Shown here: piece by piece, positions 8,530 through 14,998 of the stretch
Position numbering within the stretch: position 1 is the first letter of the stretch
Layout: every line of letters begins with the position of its first letter
Notes under the pieces: model-generated
Seen by the model: the letters and a program-made list of their open reading frames with translations, nothing else
Databases searched by the model: none
Told to the model about the DNA's origin: nothing
Translations under genes and position numbers: made by a program
Assembly: GCA_023421115.1 (NCBI GenBank)
Contig: JAEZUI010000028.1
Location: 1 to 32,638, forward strand
DNA length: 32,638 nucleotides
Source: Bacillota bacterium
GTDB lineage: Bacteria > Bacillota > Clostridia > Acetivibrionales > Acetivibrionaceae
Direction of reading: 5' to 3'

Positions 8530-8720
8530 GTATTAGATTTAGGCCATTTCAAAAATAATCTATACAACATTTGAGTCACAAGGTCTGTCATGAAAGCTTA
8601 AAAGCATCAAAACATAGGAACATTATTTTACTGTGCAAATAAGTGTAAATGAGTTTTTTGACATGGCAATTGCAAAGTTTTTGGAATAATCCTATTACAT
8701 ATTAAACCAATTTAAAAGTT

Positions 8721-8749
8721 TTGACACAGCACAACATATATGGTATGAT
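8721..8749 (+). promoter_or_regulatory. Promoter of the GreA/B-type gene
   Basis: TTGACA (8721-8726) and TATGAT (8744-8749), 17 bases apart, form a near-consensus sigma-A promoter. The leader between it and the ATG at 8843 contains a small TTGCCC-GTTG-GGGCAA hairpin (about 8765-8780). Confidence 0.75.
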
Positions 8750-8842
8750 ATTACATATGGTGCTTTGCCCGTTGGGGCAAGGTGCCATTCCTTTTTATTT
8801 GAGAAAATACCATTTAATTACTTGTGGGATGGAGGTAATTTC

Positions 8843-9286
8843 ATGCAAGAAAAACTTACGCTTACAAAATTAGCATATGAAGACTTGCTTGCTCATTTAG
8901 TTGATTTTGAAGAAAGGAGAAGTAATATTATTAATTTGTACTTCCCCGAGTATAACAGGCAAAGGGAAGAGTTTGAAGAATTAATTAACGGTTATATAAG
9001 TGCTTTAGATGATGTAGTAAAAAACGTATCGTTTTCTGACAAAGCGGGAAATGATTTCCCGTTTGTATGTTTGAACAGTGTAGTTGAGATAGAAGACGTT
9101 GAAGAAATCGAAACCTTTAATTACAAGATAATTGAACCTGAAGCTATGAATACAGGGATTGACAGCATTACTATTTTGTCTCCGATGGGGAAAGCTTTGT
9201 TATGTAAGAAAAAGGGTGAAACTGTTTCGGTTAATGCCCCCTCAGGAGTATATCGATATAGAGTCAAATCAATTAGACTTCAATAG
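8843..9286 (+). CDS. GreA/GreB C-terminal domain family protein
   Basis: A 147-residue protein. Residues about 1-60 are charged and helical, probably a short coiled coil. The C-terminal half carries the FKBP-like GreA/GreB C-terminal domain, seen in ITILSPMGKALLCKKKGE followed by the APSGVYRYRVKSI strand pair. Gre factors bind the RNA polymerase secondary channel and stimulate cleavage of backtracked RNA. Relatives of this short type may instead modulate polymerase in other ways, so transcript cleavage is not assured. The frame is open further upstream (to 8765), but GGAGG at 8831-8835 sits 7 bases before the ATG at 8843, so that start is preferred. It is convergent with serA and shares its terminator. 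Confidence 0.8.
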   Translation: MQEKLTLTKLAYEDLLAHLVDFEERRSNIINLYFPEYNRQREEFEELINGYISALDDVVKNVSFSDKAGNDFPFVCLNSVVEIEDVEEIETFNYKIIEPEAMNTGIDSITILSPMGKALLCKKKGETVSVNAPSGVYRYRVKSIRLQ

Positions 9287-9328
9287 GCTTATATATACAA
9301 TTCTTCTTAAGAAGTTTGTTTATTTAGC

Positions 9329-9368
9329 AAAAAGTGGAGGGGGATATATTGATCCCCCTCCACTTTTT
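9329..9368. terminator. Bidirectional terminator between the GreA/B-type gene and serA
   Basis: A 17-bp perfect stem (9329-9345 with 9352-9368) has a 6-base loop, is GC-rich at its centre (GTGGAGGGGGAT), and has five A on the left and five T on the right, so it serves both strands. The stop codon of serA (TAA, 9367-9369 on the minus strand) overlaps the stem. Confidence 0.92.
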
Positions 9369-10530
9369 ATATTATCCTTACCATTCTAACGCCACTTATT
9401 GATTTTAATCCATTGACTACTTCTTCGGGCATTGGACCTTCAATGTCAAAGATTGTATATCCGATTTTATTCTTATGTCGGCTAAGCATATCGCCTATAT
9501 TTATTTTATATGAAGCTATAAGAGAAGTTATCTGTCCAAACATATTCGGGATATTATCATGAGCTACGAGTACTCTTGTATCACCTGAACGAGCCAGTTC
9601 CGAATCGGGGAAGTTCACGGAATTTTTTATATGGCCTTTCTCAAGAAAGTCACGCATTTGGACAGCGGCCATCAAAGCACAATTCTCTTCCGATTCAGGA
9701 GTTGATGCGCCAAGATGAGGTATTGTAATAATGTTTTCGTTTCCAAGCAATTCATCGGATGGGAAATCTGTTACGTAGTATGCTACGGTACCATTTTCTA
9801 TAGCCCCCAAAAGATCGTTATTATTTACGAGTCCGCCCCTTGCAAAGTTTAGTAGACGTACATCCTTTTTCATTATGCTGAACATATCTTTATTAAGCAT
9901 TCCCTTTGTACTATCCATAAAAGGCACATGAATAGTAATATAATCGGAAGTTGAAACCAGCTCTTCAAGGCTTGAAGCTCTGTGAACAGTGCTTGAAAGA
10001 TCCCAGGCAGCAGAAATTGATATGTAAGGGTCATATCCGATAACATCCATTCCTAGAGAAAGAGCATCGTTTGCAACCATAACGCCAATAGCACCTAAGC
10101 CTATAACTCCTAATCTTTTGCCTTTGATTTCAGGGCCTTCAAACTGTGATTTACCCTTTTCAACCATTTTTTCAACTTCACCGCCGTTACCTTTTAAGGT
10201 TTGAGCCCATTGGATTCCCTTAAAGATTTTCCTTGATGAAATCAGAAGAGAAGCGATCACAAGTTCTTTAACTGCATTTGCATTAGCTCCCGGTGTATTA
10301 AATACAACAATTCCTTTTTCTGTACATCTGTCTATAGGAATATTGTTCACTCCTGCACCGGCTCTTGCGATTGCCTTTAGGTTGCTAGAAAACTCCATGT
10401 CCAACATATTAGCACTTCTAACAAGTATTGCATCTGCATCATTTACTTCTGTAGATACTTCATATTTCCCCTTTTCGAATACATCCAAACCTACAGATGA
10501 GATTTTGTTGAGTGTTTGTAATTTAAACAA
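9367..10530 (-). CDS. serA: D-3-phosphoglycerate dehydrogenase with ACT domain
   Basis: A 387-residue short-form phosphoglycerate dehydrogenase, the first enzyme of serine synthesis, oxidising 3-phosphoglycerate to 3-phosphohydroxypyruvate with NAD. The substrate domain includes RAGAGVNNI (about 56-63). The nucleotide fold has GVIGLGAIG (141-149). Catalytic Arg231 (NFARGG), an acidic residue in the DFPSDE segment, and His272 (PHLGAST) are all present. Residues about 318-387 form an ACT domain, usually the site of serine feedback control. The start is TTG (10528-10530), fixed by AGGAGG 8 bases ahead. No serC or serB is adjacent. No T-box core was seen upstream. Confidence 0.93.
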   Translation of the reverse strand: MFKLQTLNKISSVGLDVFEKGKYEVSTEVNDADAILVRSANMLDMEFSSNLKAIARAGAGVNNIPIDRCTEKGIVVFNTPGANANAVKELVIASLLISSRKIFKGIQWAQTLKGNGGEVEKMVEKGKSQFEGPEIKGKRLGVIGLGAIGVMVANDALSLGMDVIGYDPYISISAAWDLSSTVHRASSLEELVSTSDYITIHVPFMDSTKGMLNKDMFSIMKKDVRLLNFARGGLVNNNDLLGAIENGTVAYYVTDFPSDELLGNENIITIPHLGASTPESEENCALMAAVQMRDFLEKGHIKNSVNFPDSELARSGDTRVLVAHDNIPNMFGQITSLIASYKINIGDMLSRHKNKIGYTIFDIEGPMPEEVVNGLKSISGVRMVRII

Positions 10531-10580
10531 GATAAATTCCTCCTATTTATTATTTTAAAATTATAAATTTTAAGATTTGT

Positions 10581-10625
10581 TCAAATCAATGTAGATAGTT
10601 TATTTTTTAACAAACTATTTTTCAA
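10581..10625 (-). other. Possible 14-codon leader ORF upstream of serA
   Basis: A TTG at 10623-10625, with GGAGG 10 bases ahead, opens a 14-residue frame ending at TGA 10581-10583. It overlaps a hairpin, ATAGTTT (10595-10601) with AAACTAT (10612-10618). The peptide has two serines. It might be a translated leader that influences serA, or chance in AT-rich DNA. Confidence 0.25.
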
Positions 10626-10746
10626 AAAAATACTTCCTCCAAAGCAAAATTAAAACAGTCCATAGCATTTATAGCTAATGTTACTTTTTATGAAGCTTGA
10701 GCTGCGATATTAAATTTTTTGATAAACAAGCTTAGTCTTAAAGTAT

Positions 10747-10776
10747 ATTATACTACCAATCATCTTTGTACTTCAA
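10747..10776 (-). promoter_or_regulatory. Candidate promoter of serA
   Basis: On the minus strand TTGAAG (10771-10776) and TATAAT (10747-10752) are separated by 18 bases, about 215 bases upstream of the serA start, leaving a long leader. The stretch 10777-10995 holds nothing else recognisable. Confidence 0.45.
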
Positions 10777-10995
10777 GTGTTTGAGTATAAAAGTATAAAA
10801 GAAATATATTTTTGTTAAGGAACGATTAAAATATAAGTTCCAACTCTGGGATAACGAAAAAACTTGATTTGATAATGTTCTCACACTATGAGAATAAGAA
10901 GTTATTTTTTCGTTGTCCCTAAGGTAATTTTCTAAAACTGTTCTATGCCATTTTAAAATATGCAAAAAGTTAATAAATAGTTTACAATTTATTAA

Positions 10996-11023
10996 TTGAC
11001 AAATTAATAATATTTATTATAAA
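10996..11023 (+). promoter_or_regulatory. Promoter of the Mn2+ riboswitch transcript
   Basis: TTGACA (10996-11001) and TATAAA (11018-11023) are 16 bases apart. This gives a leader of about 300 bases before the ATG at 11337. Confidence 0.65.
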
Positions 11024-11100
11024 ATTAATATTGTTAATAGGTTATTTTTGTAAAGGTGTTATTTGTAGAAGTTAGAACGTAAATATTAGGAATATAACAA

Positions 11101-11198
11101 AACAGAGGAAGTAACGAGCTGTATATGATGCAGAAGACAAACCGTCAACACGGTAGATTTGTAGCCCGGTTAGTCTATAATTCGTGAGACTCTGCATC
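11101..11198 (+). ncRNA. Probable Mn2+ riboswitch (yybP-ykoY class)
   Basis: The layout matches the yybP-ykoY aptamer. P1 is CAGAG (11103-11107) pairing with CTCTG (11190-11194). Next to it are the two sides of the first conserved loop, GAAGTA on the 5' side and GAGA (11186-11189) on the 3' side. P2 is ACGA (11114-11117) with TCGT (11182-11185). The second conserved loop sequence GTCAACA lies at 11144-11150. The class consensus is GGGGAGTAG, TCAACA and CGAGAC, so the 5' loop is slightly divergent here. The class senses Mn2+ and usually turns on efflux genes, including a P-type ATPase in Lactococcus. The downstream gene is a P-type ATPase fragment, which supports the call. Confidence 0.65.
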
Positions 11199-11237
11199 TT
11201 GCCTAAGTGGTTTTGGTGCGGAGCTTTTGTAATTTTT
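11190..11237 (+). terminator. Intrinsic terminator overlapping the riboswitch P1 strand
   Basis: CTCTGCATC (11190-11198) pairs fully with GGTGCGGAG (11215-11223), including two G-U pairs, and is followed by CTTTTGTAATTTTT. Its 5' arm contains the 3' strand of aptamer P1 (11190-11194), so the two structures exclude each other: ligand-stabilised P1 should prevent termination, making an ON switch. GATGCAGA (11127-11134) can also pair with TCTGCATC (11191-11198) and could act as an alternative antiterminator. Confidence 0.7.
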
Positions 11238-11336
11238 GAGAATAAAATTGACTATATCATAATATAATAATTTCGTGCTTTTTAAAAGATGCTTTAAACT
11301 ATTGATTTAAAAAGGCACAAAAAAGGAGAAGTTTTT

Positions 11337-11972
11337 ATGAATCTTGGATCAGGAGAGATAGCGTTGTTAAATAAAGATTCTATAGCAGGAGACACAAACA
11401 GTTCTTCAAAACTGGTTGTTGATGAAGTATACCTTGATGGCAAACTTATTAAAGCTGAATATGTCGATGAAGAAGAAAAAAGCTTTGGGATATTTATGCA
11501 TTCACTTATACTTAGTAATTATGCTGAAGTTATAAAAATTAACAATAAAGAAGTTAATGTAATAGGTGATGAATATGAAAAGGCAATTTTTCATTATGCC
11601 GCCTCAAAGGGGTTTGATAAAAAACTTATCGAATCTATAGCGCCAAAAGTAAATGAGTTGACTTTTGAATACGATAACAACCTAAAAGTATCTACGCATA
11701 TAATTAATGAGAAATTGAGAATTGTTTCTAAAGGAACCCCGGAAGAACTTTTAAAAAGATGCTCTCATATATTAATGGATTCAAAGTTTGTGAAGGTTAC
11801 GCGTAAAATTTATAAAGAAGTAAATACTGTGTTAAAAGAGATGCTTGAAAGATGTGTAAGTGTCTATGCAATAGCATTAAAAGACGTATCAAGTATTTCA
11901 AAAGTTTTATCTAAGGACAAATATATAAACCATATGACATTAGTCGGCTTGGTTGGAATGGTTCGAACATAG
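11337..11972 (+). CDS. Isolated P-type ATPase nucleotide-binding (N) domain
   Basis: A 211-residue protein matching only the cytoplasmic N domain of a cation-transporting P-type ATPase. Visible blocks are GDEYEKAI (normally GDPTEGAL), KGTPEELLKRCSHIL (the KGAPE motif), a degraded FEYDNNLK (normally FDSDRKRM), SVYAIALK (normally RVLAVAYK) and a terminal TLVGLVGM. There are no membrane helices, no DKTGT phosphorylation motif and no TGDN or hinge motifs, so it cannot pump ions. Two nucleotide-contact regions have lost their usual basic residues. The frame is nevertheless intact, with AAGGAG ahead of the ATG and a promoter and riboswitch upstream. It could be a degraded remnant, or a retained fragment with a sensing or regulatory role. 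11973-12168 holds no recognisable continuation of the pump. Confidence 0.75.
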   Translation: MNLGSGEIALLNKDSIAGDTNSSSKLVVDEVYLDGKLIKAEYVDEEEKSFGIFMHSLILSNYAEVIKINNKEVNVIGDEYEKAIFHYAASKGFDKKLIESIAPKVNELTFEYDNNLKVSTHIINEKLRIVSKGTPEELLKRCSHILMDSKFVKVTRKIYKEVNTVLKEMLERCVSVYAIALKDVSSISKVLSKDKYINHMTLVGLVGMVRT

Positions 11973-12168
11973 AAACTATCGTCCTGAAAAGAGGTTGTCT
12001 TAAGAAATATACAAAAGTTAAAATACAGAAGGTGAATAATGAAAAATTAAAATTAATACTGTTATAGAAAAACTGGGATTAAAAAATAGCTTGTAATATT
12101 TTGCTGGCGTTACTAAATTTCAATGCAAAGTTTAAAAGCTGTTTTTTTGTTTTATGTGATTGCTAAAA

Positions 12169-12211
12169 TAAATAAAAGCAAAGGGACCAGATGCCCCTAA
12201 GCTTTTATTTA
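12169..12211. terminator. Terminator downstream of the PAQR/hemolysin III gene
   Basis: TAAATAAAAGC (12169-12179) pairs with GCTTTTATTTA (12201-12211), with an inner GGG...CCC pair. On the minus strand it runs into a T-rich tail. The stop codon of the minus-strand gene (12205-12207) lies in the stem. It can also close the P-type ATPase fragment transcript from the left. Confidence 0.7.
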
Positions 12212-12855
12212 TACATAAAGAAGCATATACCAATAAAGTGCGTCAGGGCACCTAAAAATACAAACAAGTGCCATACCATATGGTGGTATTTGAAACCTTT
12301 GCGGGCATAAATTGCAGCGCCGGCAGAATAGAATACTCCCCCTGCGAGTATAAGCCAGAAAAGCAAAGGGTTTGCTTTTCTGATAAATAATGGCATGAAT
12401 ATAATCAGCGTCCAACCCATAATTAGGTATATCATAAGCGAAAACTTTGGCATTGAATTTTTGGAAATGGACTTATAAAGTATTCCGAATAAGACCATTG
12501 CCCATTGGATGCAAAGTATAACAACTGCTTGCCACCCGCCTATGACAGAAATGGCTATGGGAGTATATGTACCTGCGATTGCTACATAAATAAATATATG
12601 ATCAAATATACGCATAACTCTTTTGTGTTTTGTTTCATATTCCATTATGTGATAAAAAGTTGACATGAGGAACATTAGAAATATTGAAATACAAAAAATA
12701 GTAACCCCTAGAACATCATATATAGAGTCGCCTTTGGTGTAAGCGACGATGGATACTACGGGAACAGAAAACAATACAAGCAGGGATGCAACACCGTGGG
12801 TTACGGCATTTGCCACTTCCTCCCCAAAAGTAAGTTTTAACGGTAACTTTGACAA
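12205..12855 (-). CDS. trhA: PAQR family membrane homeostasis protein (hemolysin III family)
   Basis: A 216-residue protein with seven predicted membrane helices. The conserved family residues are present: NAVTHG near the N-terminus, STFYH at about 65-69, DHIFIYVAIAGTYTP at about 85-99, and HMVWHLFVFLGALTHF near the C-terminus. The His, Asp and Ser positions correspond to the metal site of PAQR receptors. Bacterial members influence membrane fluidity and energetics, and the hemolysin label is historical. The start is TTG (12853-12855), with AGGAGG 8 bases ahead. It is divergent from the MutS-like gene. Confidence 0.92.
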   Translation of the reverse strand: MSKLPLKLTFGEEVANAVTHGVASLLVLFSVPVVSIVAYTKGDSIYDVLGVTIFCISIFLMFLMSTFYHIMEYETKHKRVMRIFDHIFIYVAIAGTYTPIAISVIGGWQAVVILCIQWAMVLFGILYKSISKNSMPKFSLMIYLIMGWTLIIFMPLFIRKANPLLFWLILAGGVFYSAGAAIYARKGFKYHHMVWHLFVFLGALTHFIGICFFMYK

Positions 12856-12944
12856 TTGGATTACCTCCTTTAAAATAATTGATGGTACAAGATTAAATGT
12901 ATCATTTCTCTAAGGATATTTCAATATTTGATTTAATCCTTTAT

Positions 12945-12973
12945 TTGTAGCTTTCGCTAGGGTATGTTATTAT
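12945..12973 (+). promoter_or_regulatory. Candidate promoter of the MutS-like gene
   Basis: TTGTAG (12945-12950) and TATTAT (12968-12973) are spaced by 17 bases, about 60 bases upstream of the chosen ATG at 13035. Confidence 0.4.
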
Positions 12974-13034
12974 ATGTAAATAGCAAATGTTTTATTTAGT
13001 TTTTAAAGAACAAAAATTGAATGGGGTTGAGTTA

Positions 13035-14849
13035 ATGGTTGCAAAGGATAAGTATGAGAGAAGAAGAGAAAAGCATTTTCGAATGTATAAAAAATATAAT
13101 AGAGCAATAAATACAATCAGTAATTTAAGATTATTGGTATTTATTGCAGGTATGGTTTTGACAATATTCTTATTGGTCATAAAATATTATTTTATTATGG
13201 TTGCAATTTTTATTGCATTTTTGTTCTCGTTTGTTTATCTGATGATTTCCCACGACAAATTATTCAAAGAAAGATTATACTCGTCAATGTTCGTAAAAAT
13301 AAATGAGGACGCGATAAAACGCTTAAGTGGTGAGTGGGAAAGATTTTCAGACAGCGGAAAGGATTTCTTAGATAAGAATCACCAATACGCATATGATCTT
13401 GATATTTTTGGAGACCGATCCCTATTTCAATGGATTAGTGTGGCAAATACATATTTAGGTAGGAAGGCCTTAAGCGCGTTACTATCGGGAAACGGTAAGG
13501 ATATAGTACGAATAAAAATGCGGCAGGAGGCTGTCAAAGAGTTGGCTGTGAAGCTCGGTTGGAGGCAAAGGTTTTTAGCGGAAGGACTGGTTGTATCGGA
13601 AAATATGAAAGACCCCGAGAAGCTTATTAGCTGGGCTAATGAACAATATGAGTTTTACAAAAAGCCTTGGCTTGCCATAGTTATTAAAATACTTCCTGCA
13701 ATTACTATACTATCCTTGATTTTGGCTTTCATTACTGAAAAAGTACCTTACTATATTCCTTCATTTTTGGTACTTATGCAGTTTTTTATTTTAAAGTATA
13801 AAAATAGAGAGAGGCATGAGATTTTTCAGACATCAGATAAGTTTAGCAAGGATATAGCTGTTTACAATAAAATGCTAAAGCTCTTTGAGAAGAAGGATTT
13901 TCAGGCAGAATTAGTAAAAGAAATTAGAAGTAAAATGGCTGGGAAAACAGGAAAGCCCGCATATGAACAAGTAAATAGGCTGGCAAAAATAATAGACTCC
14001 ATTTCCAACAGACATGTTCCTTTTTACTTGGTTTTCAACCTTCTGACCCTTTGGGATTATCGCAATATGATAATTTTGGAAAAGTGGAAGGAGGACTCAG
14101 GGAGATATTTAAAAGAATGGCTTGAAGGATTAGGTGAGATTGAAGCTCTGTCAAGCCTTGCAATAATTAGGCATGATAATCCGGATTGGGTAATGCCGGA
14201 GATAAAAGAAGAGAAAAGAAATGAGTTTGACGCTTCTAGGATGGGTCATCCTCTTATAGCATCAAACAGAGTATGCAATAATTTGGATTTTAATTCTCCT
14301 ACAAAAGTACTTCTTATTACAGGTTCAAATATGTCAGGAAAGAGCACACTTTTAAGGACAGCGGGAATAAATTTGGTATTGGCATATGCAGGAGCTCCCG
14401 TTTGTGCAGAAGTCTTCCGTACTTCTGTTATGGATATACATAGCTGCATGAGGGTAAGTGATGACCTTGGTAAAAGTATTTCATCGTTTTATGCTGAGCT
14501 ATTGAGAATTAAGGATATACTTAGAGAGGCAAAGGAAGGTAAAAAAGTATTTTTCCTTTTAGATGAGATATTCAAAGGGACAAACTCAAGAGACCGTCAT
14601 ACCGGCGCAAGGGTGTTGATTGACGAATTAAGTAAGACAAATTCCATTGGAATGGTTTCAACCCATGATTTTGAACTGTGTGATTTAGAGCAAAACAGTC
14701 CGAAGATTAAGAATTACCATTTTGAAGAGTACTATAAGGACAACAAAATTTATTTTGACTATAAACTTCGAAAGGGTGTTTCCACAACCCGAAATGCAAT
14801 TTATCTTATGAGAATGGCAGGGATTGATATAGATGAAAGTTTGATTTAA
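13035..14849 (+). CDS. Membrane-anchored MutS-like ATPase
   Basis: A 604-residue protein with a C-terminal MutS-type ATPase: TGSNMSGKST (Walker A, about 429-438), FLLDEIFKGTNSRDRHTGA (Walker B and composite-site region, about 507-525) and STHDFELC. The N-terminal mismatch-binding domain of MutS and the Smr domain of MutS2 are absent. Hydrophobic pairs at about 33-71 and 212-253 predict four membrane helices. Such membrane MutS homologues are widespread in Firmicutes and Bacteroidetes but uncharacterised, and a role in mismatch repair is unproven. The frame opens at 12987, but the ATG at 13035 follows a GGGG-TTGAG stretch that can serve as a ribosome binding site, while the upstream ATG has none. 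It is convergent with topB. Confidence 0.88.
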   Translation: MVAKDKYERRREKHFRMYKKYNRAINTISNLRLLVFIAGMVLTIFLLVIKYYFIMVAIFIAFLFSFVYLMISHDKLFKERLYSSMFVKINEDAIKRLSGEWERFSDSGKDFLDKNHQYAYDLDIFGDRSLFQWISVANTYLGRKALSALLSGNGKDIVRIKMRQEAVKELAVKLGWRQRFLAEGLVVSENMKDPEKLISWANEQYEFYKKPWLAIVIKILPAITILSLILAFITEKVPYYIPSFLVLMQFFILKYKNRERHEIFQTSDKFSKDIAVYNKMLKLFEKKDFQAELVKEIRSKMAGKTGKPAYEQVNRLAKIIDSISNRHVPFYLVFNLLTLWDYRNMIILEKWKEDSGRYLKEWLEGLGEIEALSSLAIIRHDNPDWVMPEIKEEKRNEFDASRMGHPLIASNRVCNNLDFNSPTKVLLITGSNMSGKSTLLRTAGINLVLAYAGAPVCAEVFRTSVMDIHSCMRVSDDLGKSISSFYAELLRIKDILREAKEGKKVFFLLDEIFKGTNSRDRHTGARVLIDELSKTNSIGMVSTHDFELCDLEQNSPKIKNYHFEEYYKDNKIYFDYKLRKGVSTTRNAIYLMRMAGIDIDESLI

Positions 14850-14882
14850 GTTTAAATGAAGTTACATATAAATTTGAAGGAA

Positions 14883-14914
14883 AAATAGCTATGATATATA
14901 AGTCATAGCTATTT
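14883..14914. terminator. Hairpin between the MutS-like gene and topB
   Basis: A 12-bp perfect stem, AAATAGCTATGA with TCATAGCTATTT, has an 8-base loop and lies 34 bases after the MutS-like stop codon. A strong T tract is lacking, so the terminator role is probable, not certain. Confidence 0.5.
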
Positions 14915-14998
14915 CATGGTATATTAAAAAACCACCAAATACTACTAAAATATTATCTTACTTAAACTTGTCTAGAGAGTATAATCACATTAACTTTG

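Noticed and set aside
8765..9286. Longer 173-residue form of the GreA/B-type protein from a TTG
   Set aside because: The TTG has no ribosome binding site, whereas the ATG at 8843 has GGAGG at good spacing and gives the normal family length.
10545..10776. T-box controlling serA
   Set aside because: The T-box core (AGGGTGG-ACCGCG type) is absent, and no terminator/antiterminator pair of that form is seen.
11041..11240. M-box Mg2+ riboswitch ahead of the P-type ATPase fragment
   Set aside because: The M-box conserved segments were not found, while the yybP-ykoY blocks occur in the correct order and pairing.
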